Source: Oryzias latipes
Lineage: Eukaryota > Chordata > Actinopteri > Beloniformes > Adrianichthyidae
Length of the DNA stretch: 64,000 nucleotides
Assembly: GCF_002234675.1 (NCBI RefSeq)
Contig: NC_019859.2
Coordinates: 10,381,983-10,445,982 of the forward strand
Direction: 5' to 3'
Notes under the pieces: generated by a model
What the model saw: the letters and a program-made list of their open reading frames with translations, nothing else
Databases searched by the model: none
What the model was told of the DNA's origin: nothing
Part shown: positions 38,101 through 49,468 of the stretch, piece by piece
How positions within the stretch are numbered: the stretch's first letter is position 1
Layout of the letters: every line of letters begins with the position of its first letter
Position numbers and translations under genes: made by a program

Positions 38101-41100
38101 TGTAAGCTTCATCAACAGTGTTTTTTTTATAAATTACATCCCAATTATGCTCAAGTAGCTCAGCTTTAAATGCATTGATGGAGGTTTCTGTTAATTCTTC
38201 TGTATCCCATTGAGAAATGCAACCTGTGGTTGACATAACAACTGTCATATACTGTGAAAACTGAAAGATGGTCACTAATTTCATTAATTAGCAACCCATT
38301 AACCGTTTTATTTTCAAGATGTAGTTTGGAAAACACACCTGACTGAGCATGCCTGTGTGAATTTAACAGTCCATCAATTATCAGTTTTTCATGCAAAAAG
38401 TCAATCATTAGTTTTTAAATGAAGTATTTAAGTAAAAAGTTTTTTTTTTTTTACTGAAGGTTAAAATTAAATTTATGCTACACACATCTGAAATGTAATG
38501 TATTTAATGTGTTTATTGTGAATATGAATGACTTAGACACCAGAAGGATGCTCTTTCCAGACGTTTGTGTATTTGTTGATGTAAGGGTCATTGAAAGAGG
38601 AATGTTGAGATACAAAGAATTACCAGTTAAATACTGTTGGATGAATGGTGAAATATTCAGTTTTTATCATCATAAATCTGACTTCAGAGGAGTCAGTGGC
38701 TCACCAGGCATCAACCACACAGCCCGTCACTGAGTAGTTGTGTGTGTCAGAGAGAGGTAGAGAAAAGAGAGAGTGTGCGTGTGGGTGTGTGTGTGTGTGT
38801 ATGAGATGAGAGAGAGGTGCTTGTGTGTGTGTGGAGGGGGTATCTGGCCTCCAGGGTTAACTCTGTTAACTCTGGCTAAGCTGCATTTGATGAGTGTATT
38901 TAGGGTGGACACTTTCCTTGAAATAAACACAAGTACAATACTTGCTGTTGTGTTGTAGGGAGAGGAGTGTTTCATGGAAAATGATATGGCTTTAATCGCG
39001 GGCTTGTGTGTACGTCTTGGCAGGTCAGTGCGTAGTGTGGCTCTTAGACTCTCACAGTTAAAAACTTCGGCTCTTGGTGTCAAACATAGTTTAGGACTGC
39101 CCTGGATTTGAACATAACTTGGACACTCGAACTTTTTTTAATAGGCAATTAAAATGTCACACATTTGGCAAAATGAAAATCCAATAAATATGAACATCAG
39201 ACCACTTTGTTTAGATAATAAAAACTTAAAAAATAGTTTTTGAAATGGCCAATTGTTTAAACCCAATGCAAAATGGAGGGCCCCTCCCTAAAAATCATTG
39301 CAGTTCTGCATGACAGTTTGGTTTTGCTTTTAACCAAAACAGAGTTTTAACTCCGGCTCTGCTGCCCAGGAGCAGTGTGAGGTTTAGTGTCTTGCCCAAG
39401 GACACAATGACACATGGGTGGATAAAATGGCGTAAATGGTAAATGCCGTATACTTAAATAGCGCTTTTCTACCTACAAGGCCCAAAGCGTTTTACAGTCA
39501 CAGACCCATTCACCCAGTCACACACACATTCACACACTGGTGGCGGCTCCCCTGCTGAACCCTGGCCCCAACCTCCCACCAGAGGCAAGGTGGAGTTCAG
39601 TGTCTTTACGGTAACTTAACCTAAAACTAAACCTAAAACTAAATCAGAAGATTGACTATTGACTATTCAATCTCATTGTACAACGGACAATGACAATAAA
39701 GCAAATCTATCTATCTCAATCTATTACATCTCTGCACCATTGCCACCCTTCTGAACCAGGGCAAAATGTTGCATATCTGCTTTTCTTCGCATTATTCTGT
39801 TGAAATTACTTGAGAGGATCAACAATCGAACAGCTACCTTAGTTCAAAGAGCGTTGTTATTTCCTGTCATTGACGACAGCTCGTGTTAAAGGGTTAAGAA
39901 CATCAATTATCACAAATGTGCAACAGTTCTTTTATGTGGTCCTAGTTTTTCCTCCAAGCACCATAACAATGTGAATGTTAAACAGATCAAATGTATCATC
40001 ACTTTTCCAGCATTGCATCATATAATTGCATTTGTCCTTTATGTACAGCTCACCCAAGAGAAGATCTCCTGTCTCCCTAGCCACTTCACCAGCCCGACCC
40101 CCGAGGTCATCAACTGCAGCCACGTCCGCAACTACAGGGACAATGAGACGTCACAGAGCACACCAGTCAGACCAGCCAACCCCATCATTACAGAAGTGTT
40201 TGGACACAAGAACAACCTGGACTTTCACCAGTACGTCTTTGTCAACATTTATTGCTATGAACACTCTGTCCACTGGTTTGCAAAGTACTTCCCTTACCTT
40301 GTTGTGATTCACACCCTGATCTTTATGGTGGCGAGCAGCTTTTGGTTCAAGTTCCCTGGTACATCTTCTAAAATTGACCTGTTTGTCAACATTCTGGGGA
40401 AGTGCTTTGACTCGCCATGGACCACAAGGGCAATCAGTGAAGTTTCTGAGGAACGAGGAGAAGAGAATTTGGTTATTTTGAGAAATAACACCATGTCAAA
40501 AGATTTTGGAGAGCGACGAGTGAATGAAGAGGAGAATGTAGGGCTTCTTCGTTCTGCTTCCGTCAAGTCTAACCCTGACAAGAAGGTCTCGGATTCTCAG
40601 TCTCCTGCTTCTGTCTTGGACAAGAAGGAAGGAGAGCAGGCCAAAGCTCTTTTTGAAAAGGTGAAGAAGTTTCGCACTCATGTGGAGGAGGCAGACATTT
40701 TGTATCACATGTATGTTCTGCAAACATCACTAAAAGTTTTCAAGTTCCTTGTCATCATCATTTACACTGCAGTCCTAGTACCAAACATTGAAATTGTCGT
40801 GCGATGCCACGTTCCTCCTGAGCTGACTGGATTTGATATCTATTGCTGCAACCAAAACAAAGCCCACCTCTTCTCCAAACTTGCCTACGCCTATATCTGC
40901 TTTGTGGGAGTGTATGGCCTTATGTGCATCTACACCCTTTACTGGCTGTTTCATCGACCACTGAGGGAGTACTCCTTTGATCACGTCAGATTTGAGACCG
41001 GCATTAATGACATACCAGATGTAAAAAATGATTTTGCGTTTCTCTTCCACCTTGTGGACCAGTATGATGCTCTTTATCCCAAAAGGTTTGCTATTTTTCT

Positions 41101-42337
41101 CTCTGAAGTCAGCGAGAGCCGCCTCCACCAGCTCAACCTAAACCATCAGTGGACGACCAAAAAACTGCGTACCCGCCTCGCCAAAAACTCCAGCAACAAC
41201 ACAGAGCTTCACCTGTCAAGGCTTCCTGGGCTTCCCGACACCGTCTTTGAACTTCCTGAAGTCCAGTCCCTGAAACTAGAGCAAATTAGTAACATCACTA
41301 TCCCGGCAAGTGTGGCAAAGCTGGAGCTCTTGCAGGAACTATCGCTGATCTACTGTACTGCAAAGCTCCAACAGTCTGCCTTGAACCACTTCAGAGGCCA
41401 TTTGAAGATTCTACATCTGACTTTTGAGAGCTCAGAGGAGATCCCTTTGTGGATCTACAGCCTTCAGAGTCTGGAGGAGTTGTATCTGTCTGGCCCTTTA
41501 ACCAACGACGTTTCCAAGAGTCCATCTCTGGAGTCACTGCGAGAACTCCGAGCTCTGAGAGTCCTCTATCTGCGCTCCAATCTCCGAAAGATTCCCCCCA
41601 GTGTTGGGGATGTTGCTTCAAAGTTACAGAAGCTGTGCATCCACAACGACGGCTTCAAGATCCAGGTCTTTAGTGGCTTGAAGAAGCTCAGCACCCTGGT
41701 GTCTTTGGAGTTAGTGGCCTGTGATCTTGAACGCATCCCAAGTGCTGTCTTTAGCCTCAGCAACCTTGAAGAGCTGGACCTGAAGGAAAACAAACTGAAC
41801 ACTGTGGAAGAGATTCTGAGCCTACAGCACTGCCGGCGCCTAGTGACACTCCGACTGTGGCACAACAAAATTACCTACATTCCAGATCACATCAGTAAGC
41901 TGCGCACCTTAGAGACTCTCGACCTCAGCTGGAACAAGCTACAAAATCTGCCCTCTCGGCTCTTTCACTGCACTAAGCTGAGGCATCTCGATGTCTCCCA
42001 CAACGAGCTCACCTGTTTGCCCCCCGAGGTGAGCATCCTTCAGGGTCTTCAGTTCTTCTCTGCTGCCTTTAACTCCCTGGAATCACTGCCGGAGGAGCTG
42101 TTCTCCTGCAAAAAATTAAAAACACTCAATCTTGGCAACAACCGCTTATCGTATCTCAGCCACAGAGTGGCCAACCTTCCCCAATTGGTCCGACTAGATG
42201 TCAAAGGGAACCGCCTGGAGTCTTTACCTGTGGAGATAGGGGACTGTCCACTGCTTAAATCCAGTGGGTTGATGGCTGAGGACAGTTTGTTGGATCAGCT
42301 GCCCTCAGACCTACGAGACAAGCTGACTGAAGGATGA
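35153..42337 (+). CDS. lrrc8e: LRRC8E volume-regulated anion channel subunit, copy 1
   Basis: Two coding exons, 35153-35290 (46 codons) and 40049-42337, joined in phase 0, giving 808 residues (human LRRC8E: 796). Plasma-membrane subunit that assembles with LRRC8A into VRAC hexamers and sets substrate choice. It starts [10 protein letters not shown], the canonical LRRC8 start. TM1 is at about 24-46, extracellular loop 1 at 47-125, TM2 at about 127-147, the conserved [19 protein letters not shown] loop at 237-255, TM3 at about 277-297, TM4 at about 322-345, then leucine-rich repeats to the end. [14 protein letters not shown] and [18 protein letters not shown] mark it as the E type. Residue 105 is Phe and residue 18 is Leu; copy 2 has Ile and Arg. 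N68-C-S is a potential extra N-glycosylation site absent from copy 2. No frame break is seen. Confidence 0.92.
35937..37465 (+). mobile_element. Tc1/mariner-type transposon, right end missing, inside lrrc8e copy 1 intron 2
   Basis: Begins after a TA at 35935-35936 with CATTCAGGACCATAAATATT. The inner part of its roughly 200-bp inverted repeat (CCATGGGTGG...GCATAAAAATGTG near 36062-36095) reappears inverted at 37425-37465, where the copy stops short. The transposase starts at 36295 with [17 protein letters not shown], shifts frame at an A-run near 36360, and continues [19 protein letters not shown] (helix-turn-helix) and GRPRKTT. The expected NILWTDETK reads NIL-stop-TDETK at about 36745, and several later breaks follow. 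Absent from unit 2. Confidence 0.85.
37466..38410 (-). mobile_element. LINE fragment (endonuclease to early RT), reverse orientation
   Basis: On the minus strand, going down from 38408: [17 protein letters not shown] and EISDHLSVF (the SDH-type end of an APE endonuclease), then [37 protein letters not shown] and [20 protein letters not shown] of a reverse transcriptase. Frames are broken. It abuts the truncated Tc1 end directly, which points to a later deletion that joined the two. Confidence 0.75.
38411..39085. other. Unit-1-specific intron sequence with GT/GA microsatellite
   Basis: It contains a GT/GA-rich tract at about 38740-38845. The rest is not recognised. No counterpart in unit 2. 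Confidence 0.4.
39360..39725 (+). repeat. Dispersed fish repeats in lrrc8e copy 1 intron 2
   Basis: At 39360-39430 is a repeat piece shared with unit 2 (52860-52950: GTGTCTTGCCCAAGGACACA type). At 39435-39605 is the common fish repeat with ATAGCGCTTTTCTACCTACA and CCCATTCACCCAGTCACACA. At 39640-39725 is a LINE-like tail ending GACAATAAAGCAAATCTATC with ATCT repeats. The latter two are absent from unit 2. Confidence 0.55.
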
Positions 42338-42583
42338 CAGTGTGGAGACGAGGACGTTACTGACTCTTCTCAGAAGAAGATGTTTGTCCAGAAACTGCAT
42401 GAGTGTTTCCTCAGGGAAGCCCAGGATTACCTGAAATACAGACAGAAAAAGAGTAACTATAAGAGAACCTGGAAGAAACTTTGTGTTATCCATGGATGTG
42501 AGGGAGTTCAAGAAAAAAACTTCAAGTGCTTTTACAGATATGTTTTTTTCATCTAGTGTCACTGGTGCAGATGACCGAAATGG

Positions 42584-42928
42584 GTAATGCTTTCTTTTAC
42601 AGTACAGTACTTACAGGGTATTTAAGTGGTAATTTCATGGTACCTTTGTTGTAACCATTGGGTACTTAATAATAATAATAATAATAATTGATACTTCATT
42701 AATCCTAGAGAAGAGAAGCTAGTCTATGAACTGCAGACTAGCCGCGCTAGGGGGGGACAGCTGTCTGGGGAGAGCGGGATTGATCCGCCAGTCCTTTGGT
42801 TGTTGGACGACCTGCTCCACCGCCTGAGCTAAACTGCCGCCCCAGTGGTACTTGATTTGTATTAAGGTACTGCTATTTGGCTTATACTTACCCGGTACCT
42901 ACTGATCATTTATGTTGAATCAATTGCA
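42584..42928 (+). mobile_element. Truncated TIR transposon (family C) at the duplication breakpoint
   Basis: The left inverted end, GTAATGCTTTCTTTTACAGT then ACAGTACTTACAGGG, matches the intact element at 55865-56503. The copy runs only to about 42928, where the second tandem unit begins. A SINE interrupts it. Confidence 0.7.
42669..42843 (-). mobile_element. tRNA-derived SINE, reverse orientation
   Basis: On the minus strand it has an A-box-like TAGCTCAGGCGG and a B-box-like GATCAATCC in the right order, a GGCGGC start and an ATT-repeat tail (plus-strand AAT repeats at about 42669-42689). Flanks repeat GGTACTT. Unit 2 lacks it near 55940, where the flanks join directly. Confidence 0.75.
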
Positions 42929-43340
42929 CATTTTTGTACATATTTCTAACAGAAACAGTAGATTTTCCTTCAAGTCCCTAAATTTTCATGAATCTTTGTA
43001 TTATTAGGTAGTAGAAGACATGACCACTTTTAGGGTCTCCATGTTAAACATCAAGTTCAAACAACCATGTTTTTCCTTTCTGTGCTCCTCAAGTCATGCA
43101 AAAACCTTTGGAAATAAGCTAAATGGTCACAATTAATAACAATGTTAGAACTTTGAGTTCACCAGTACCAACATCCTTTATGAATAGAAGACAAATATGG
43201 AAATATCTGCGAAGTGACCATTTAGAGGTTTTCCACAGTAAGCCGTTTTTTCTTTTTTGTTCACAAGAAATGGTTTATGTCCCCAGGAAGAAAAAAAAAT
43301 GTCAGCATCTACATTTTGCACGGAGCACATTGTCTTATAT

Positions 43341-44219
43341 CAGTGTTTTTCAACCTTTTTTGAGCCACGGCACACTTTAACATTGATAAAAATCACGCTG
43401 CACACCAGCATCCAAAAAAAAAAAAAGGAGAAACTTCTAGTCTGTATTGATCTACATCCCCTCCAGAATCCTACGTGCATTTTTGTGATAATTATTGTGG
43501 CAGAAAAAGCTGGAAGATGCAGCTGTTTTTTCTAAAAGATGTAATAAAATTTACTTAGAAGATTTAAAAACTGTTTGATGCGTGTTCGTTGTGGTTTCAA
43601 GACGTTTAACAAGAATGACTCATTGTGCGCTGAGACGCTACCTAACCCAATGCATCATGGGAGATGTAGTGTGAAAACTGCTGCAAAAGGGCAGAAAGAC
43701 TTGCGTCTCTGAGCTTCAATGTTTTGTTCACTTGTTCCACGGTCTGATACCGGATTCTGTGGAAAGCTATACCACTGGAGACAAGCTTTAACTGGTATTT
43801 TTGTTAGAACTGAGCGACTTTATGAGCAGAATCGGAAAAAGGAAGTGAAGACTTTAACCACTTCTGATTGGTCAGACTGATGACGTGTGATTAAGCCTCC
43901 AAGAATGATTGGCGGAGACAGTTAAAGGGGCGGGACTTTTCTGCAAACAGCTGAAGCTACGGCTAAATCGCGGTACTGTCATTCTCATCAAAATGTCTTT
44001 AATAGAATAAAATAAACACAAAGAAAAAAAGTATTTTACGATCTTTCATATTCCTAACCACTCGGTGTTTTATCAGGGCCTGTTTGGATGAACAAAGAGC
44101 TGATATCCTGGAGATGGTAAATGTTTTTAGATCAGTGAATGAGAGCAATTTCCCATGGCACACCTGACCATCTCCCACGGCACACTAGTGTGCCACGGCA
44201 CACTGGTTGAAATACACTG
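43341..44219. mobile_element. hAT-type MITE (family D), copy 1
   Basis: Ends CAGTGTTTTTCAACC and GGTTGAAATACACTG are inverted. The eight-base target duplication TCTTATAT is at 43333-43340 and 44220-44227. Unit 1 has the undisturbed target near 30110 (TGTCTTATATTGAGTG). There is no transposase. The inner ends carry GCCACGGCACAC / GTGTGCCACGGC. Confidence 0.88.
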
Positions 44220-44576
44220 TCTTATATTGAGTGACAAAGACAGAAAAGGTTAGCAGTAACACCATAGCAGCAAACATGTTGAGTTAAACTGCAGAAGAAT
44301 TTTAGAAAGGAACAGTTTAGTGGTGTGCGGACCCAAAAAAAACAAAAAGTTTAGGTTGTAGTTGAAGCAAACTGCCATCAGCATCCCACCGATTGTGTTT
44401 GTGTGAACAAAACGACACAACCTGGAGTCATTTTGGTTTCAACGTCTTGGAGACCTTAGAAAATATAGTAGTAAGCATGGTTGTGCGTTAATGTTCAAAT
44501 ATTGTATACTAATGACAAAACCTTGCTGAAATGAGTGTATTTGTAACAGCAATTAAAGCAACAAACATGTTTTTAA

Positions 44577-44781
44577 CCCTTATGCTATCTTAGATGACTC
44601 CACCCTTACATTGACGTGTTCTCCCTACCATGACAAAGGTGGATAAAGGTGAAAAGATTTCATGTAATTCATGGACACCAGTGAAGATCACAAATCATTG
44701 AAGAAAAAAGGTTCAGAGCCCTGTCTAGTGGGTCTAGATGACCCAACTCCCAACGTTAAAGTGCCTAGGATAGCACAAGGG
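44577..44781 (+). mobile_element. Family B MITE, copy 4, full length
   Basis: 205 bp between TTAA (44573-44576) and a worn TTAC (44782-44785). The empty target TTAA is preserved in unit 1 at 30457-30460. Ends CCCTTATGCTATC and GATAGCACAAGGG are inverted. Confidence 0.85.
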
Positions 44782-45591
44782 TTACAGACAGATGTTGTAC
44801 ATTCATTCATAATCTGAAAAGTCTTGTACAGAATTCCAGAGTTCATTCTTTAATTTATTTGTTGAGACGCGGTGATTTTCCAGTGGCTTTAAACTGACAT
44901 CTTCTTTGTAACTACACACTCCTTGTGTAGCCTTTTCTAATAACTAGTTTGCATTGTGACTAAGTGGAAATCTTGTTGATGCTATTTTCTGATGTTCTAG
45001 ACTTCACTCTGAGATTTTTTTCTGTCTTTAGTTGGAATTAAAATGAAAAAATAAATAAAAGTCTACTTTGTTAATGTTTTTCTTCCTACAAGTGACTGTA
45101 ATTTTCATTTTTTCAACATTTTTGTCACAATTTTCGGATATGAAACAAGTCTTTGGCAATTAATCTTTGACTTAGGCAAATATTAAATGTGGGATTTTCC
45201 ATTTGATTAGAGTAAAAACAAGTGTACAATTTTTAAGAACAGTTTCTTTCAATCCAGTTAAATTAATTTTGATGCATTATTAAAATAAATTCAATGTTCT
45301 TTTGTTCTTAGACCAGATTGAGAATTTTAAGCTTTTTAAAAAAAAATTTAGCTACAAAATACTAAGTCAAAATCAAGCATCAGCGGTCTTTCAATTCAAA
45401 AAAAAATTGGAAAATTTGTTGTGAGTTGATGATTCACAACGTTGGAACAATAAAAAGTAAGCAATTAAAACGTATCACCTTGCTCAGCTTTATAATCTAA
45501 CATAAGTTTATTTTCTTGCTTGTAGATCCCCTGGCGTTTACTTTGAACAATTGATGTACAGTTTATTGTTCCTTGTTCTTTTGCCGTATGT

Positions 45592-47475
45592 TACAACAGA
45601 GTTTTAGGGCAAGTTTACAAAAAAAAATTTTTTTTAAATTACGACTTTTATCTCGTAATATTACGAGATAAAACTCGTAAATTTACGAGTTTATATGTAA
45701 TGAATTTATGACTTAAAATCTCGTAAATTTACGAGAAAAAAATCATTGATTAAAGAGGAAACACCAAAGTTTTCCGTTCATTGGAGCCTAGCTAGAAGAT
45801 GAAATATGTGGAGCCTTTTGTGAAGCTTTATTTCCGGATTATTATATGTTTAAAACAGAGATTCTGAACCTTTGGCGACTCAAAATCAGATTATTGTCAG
45901 TAGAGGCGGCTTTCCGGGGTTCAGTGTCTGTAAAGCGGAGTTTCATATGTAAAATTAGGAGCTCAGAGACACGTTTGGGTGTAGAGGACCGCTGCAGCCT
46001 TTATTTTCCTTTTTATAAACATTTTTTTTTTCTTTTTTTATTGAATAATTGCAACATACAGAACCACAAAATGAAAAATTAACAACAATTACACTTCTGA
46101 ATACAGACTAAACGTGTTACATTCTTAGAAAGATTCTAAATATTAGCAACACATACAAAAAATAAAAAAAAATAAAACTAAATATAGAAAAAAAAAATAA
46201 TAAATAAATAAATAGATAAAATAAAAAGAGAAAATGCGAGAGTAAACTTATGTTATCATTCCAAAAGATTTACAAATGTTAATTGTTTTGTTAGCTTTTG
46301 TATTTTTTGAAGCTGAAATCAAGTTTAAATATTGCTGCAGTTCCAGTTTGAACACAAAGAAATCAGGTTTTTTATTAGAAAATTTGCTTTTGTGAATGTG
46401 AAATTTAGCCATAAATAATAACATGTTTATGCAAAAGAAAGCATCTCGATCTTTGACCCCTTTTTATCCACATACCCTGAAGTTCATTTGTCTCATTACG
46501 TCATGAACTTGTCATCAGAACACCAATGCGGAAGTAAACAGTGTCACATATGCCTCCTCCTCCAGATAAAATGTCCCGTTTCAACATAAAACAACAAAGA
46601 TGAATGAAAATAGTCTGTTATCTTAGCATTAGAACGGTGAAAAGCCAAAAAGGGCTCCTCCTCAGACGGAAGCATCACAAAGATGTAGAGATCTTGTCTT
46701 TGGAGGAAGAAATGATTCAGATGAACAGCTGCAGGGATACCGATGGCTTCTGAGGACCTCAGGGGCCGGCCTCCTGTTGATTCCCAGAGTCAGAACTAAA
46801 CAAGGGGAATCAGCGTTTCAATATTCTGCAGCAAAAATCTGGAACAGCCTCCCTGAAGTCGTAAGACAGGCCTCTTCTGTGTTCATGTTCAAATCTAGAC
46901 TTAAAACATTTCTGTTTAGCCGTGTATATGACTGAAAGGTCCTATCTGCACTTTTCTTTCCTTTCCTTCCTTAATTTTTAAATCAATTTTCAATTTTTTT
47001 TTCTTTTCTTTTAAAGTAAATTTTATGTTGATTATTTCTATGATGTATTGTGATTTTAATGCATTTTTCTGTTTTGTGAAGCACCTTGAATTACTTTGTG
47101 TACGAATTGTGCTATACAAATAAACTTGCCTTGCCTTCATTGGGCTGCAGAGATCCTGGAAACCACCCATCATTAAATAAAACATTAATAAATTTTAAAT
47201 CAAACTAATGAGCTTCCAAACCTTTGGAACGTTACCAATAAACATTCAGCTCACCTGATCAACTAAGTTTATTCGGTCTGCTCTGCTGCTGCGCGGCGTT
47301 CACTTGCTGCTCTGTATGCTCTCTTCGACTTTAATCTCGTAAATTTACAGGGTTTTTTCTCATAAATTTATGACTTAAAATCTCATAAATTTACGAGTTT
47401 TTCTCATAAAGTAACGATTTATAATCTCGTAATTTTACTTTTACTTTTTTTTGGTGGCCCTAAAACTCTGTCGTA
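45592..47475. mobile_element. IS3EU-like DNA transposon, decayed, with palindromic subterminal repeats
   Basis: Inverted ends TACAACAGAGTTTTAGGGC and GCCCTAAAACTCTGTCGTA, with the six-base target duplication GTATGT at 45586-45591 and 47476-47481. Both ends carry arrays of palindromic TCGTAAATTTACGA-type motifs (45640-45745 and 47332-47440). At 45799 a frame reads MKYVEPFVKLYFRI, the start of the integrase-like ORF common in fish genomes, and then breaks; nearby frames give TEILNLW. A six-base duplication, TAY ends and an integrase-type ORF fit IS3EU, but most of the ORF is gone. A LINE is nested at 46740. Confidence 0.6.
46740..47138 (+). mobile_element. LINE 3' end nested in the IS3EU-like element
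   Basis: The frame reads SAFQYSAAKIWNSLPEVVRQ then ASSVFMFKSRLKTFLFSRVYD before a stop, the typical C-terminus of fish LINE ORF2. An AT-rich 3' UTR follows, with AAGCACCTTGAATTAC, GTGCTATACAAATAAA and the terminal repeat CTTGCCTTGCC. Confidence 0.8.
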
Positions 47476-47481
47476 GTATGT

Positions 47482-48659
47482 CACCTTTGTTCTGAATCAA
47501 TAAAAAAAAACAATAAAATAAAATAATTTAACCGACAGAAAAAAAAAGAAATGATGGACAAGCTGGTGGACAAACAGATGTGTGTGCGTTCACACAGGCA
47601 CATATGCAAATGAATACATATATCTTTTCTAGTCAAATTTCACTAGTAACAACCACTTAGTTGACATTTTAACATTAGCTTAGTTTTTTTATAGTACTCA
47701 TTTTAGATCTTTATCCAAACAATTCCAAAGTTTTGTCCCAAAAACAGAAGGACATTTTCTTTTTGCATTAATTCATGACATAAAATAATTATATTCGTCC
47801 TCTCTTCTTTTAAAAAATGACTGCAATCTTTTGGGCAAACTACTAAATGTATACAAAATGTTAACATCTGCACACTATATTTTTAAATTGTGCACTTGTA
47901 AATTCACAAAATATGGCTTTATTTAAGGCTGTAATTGCTCCTTTTTTTGTTTATTTATCAGATCAATATTTGTTTTGTATATGTTTCCCTCAATTTCATT
48001 ACGGGAATGAATAAATGGTAGAATTAATGTTGCACTTGGAATATGCAAGCATTTTTACTGTGTTCTTTTGATATTTTTGGCAATATATCTATAGCTTTAG
48101 ATATTTATCTTTTTTATATATTCATCATGTGGTTTCCAAATAAGTTGGTGGTCAATGACATATACCACTAATGTCATTATTGACTCAATAATTATTCAGG
48201 AATTTAGTTTTAACTTTCCCTTTCTATCTTATCAAAATAAGGTTTTGTCATTACATGTTGTCGTAACCTTTAATGACCACCAGATGGTGCTACAGTTTCA
48301 GTTAGTGTTGCCGGCAATGGTGTGTATAGAAATTAAAGGACCTGTTATTGTAGCTTAATGAAAAAGACAAATGAAGCAAAAGCATAAAAGTTTTCTTTGA
48401 AAACTTCATCCTCCTTTTAAATCTTAATTTTTTACGGATTACTGACCTTTGGTATTCAATTGAAAGTAGAAATTATTACAAACATGTAACAGAAAATGAC
48501 TTAATTGAGTAACATTTTGATTTCCTTTTTTAAAGTACGAGCATTAGTGTTTTAATAAGAAGGGGAAAAAAACTCTTTGTGCAAGTTGTGTATCTAAATG
48601 GCTTCATGGGTTGCTGAGCTCGGCAACATGCAAAGAGGTCCTGGTGGGAGTACTCTGAA
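47482..48659. other. Unit 2 flank upstream of lrrc8e copy 2
   Basis: AT-rich with no gene recognised. From about 48260 it aligns with unit 1 (31770-32870). Confidence 0.4.
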
Positions 48660-48791
48660 ATTCACATCCGGATGTTTGGACTCACTTTGTTTTCCTTCAC
48701 TCCGGTGATTTCCTCTGAGCAGACGAAGCTGCCCTGAGTGACTGACTGACTATCTGACTGACTGACCCCCGCGGAGTCTGCCCAGACGCAG
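48660..48791 (+). promoter_or_regulatory. lrrc8e: lrrc8e copy 2: putative non-coding exon 1
   Basis: Counterpart of 32870-33011, with the same donor ACGCAG|GTAAGC at 48792 and a shorter TGAC array (48737-48766). Intron 1 here is only about 650 bases, against 2.1 kb in copy 1. Confidence 0.5.
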
Positions 48792-49468
48792 GTAAGCGCG
48801 GAACTCACCTGACCCCCGCCGCTGCACGAACGATCTGTGATCACCTGATACCTCATTAAAAACGATTCGGTAAAGGACACGTGTTACGTAGAAAAGTATT
48901 TTTAAAGTCTGTCCATCCGTGTTGTTTGGAGGCTAAAAAGTGACTTTTATCTTTTTGCTTTTTTTAAATAATCCTTTTTTTTGTGATTTTGGCTTTGTTA
49001 AAAAACAATTATTTTAAAGCTTTAAACAATAAAATCCAAAGATGTTTCACGTTGTTACCTGACTCGTTTTTCTACTTGATTCATTTGTCCGAAGCAGAAA
49101 CTCCTGTGTCACCGACCAGAGGCGCTCCAAGATTTTGTAGGAGCGGGGTGTCCACAGCCTTTTTAAAAGGTCCACCCTTCATCCTCATTTTTAAATAAAA
49201 AAATTAAACAACAGTTAAAGGTAAAAATATAAAGTAAAAATGTGTCATATGTCACTCCACAAAATCAAATAAGCTGCTTCTCAATGGACATAATTGTAGC
49301 TGAAATTAGATAAGCTAAACCCTAACCAGAACTTCTCTGTTTTCCAGAGTAGGTATTTTTTTAGAACGCACCCCTAGCTACCACAAACATACTGAGTAAC
49401 ATCTACTATAATGTTAGTAGATCTTTTTCTTTTTTCTAATTACAGAATCAGTGTGAAGAAGGAGCACG

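Larger units (their letters stand above)
29690..42929 (+). repeat. Tandem duplication, unit 1 (about 13.2 kb)
   Basis: Direct repeat of 42930-56030. Homology begins near 29690-29700 (ATTTTTGTAAATATTTC... versus 42930) and ends near 42905-42929 (versus about 56010-56030). It covers the keap1b 3' flank, the lrrc8e promoter, all lrrc8e exons and the lrrc8e 3' UTR. Insertions unique to this unit are the repeat/LINE cluster at 30826-31691, hAT-derived DNA at 31816-32523, about 1.4 kb in intron 1, Tc1 plus LINE at 35937-38430, and a SINE at 42669. Confidence 0.85.
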
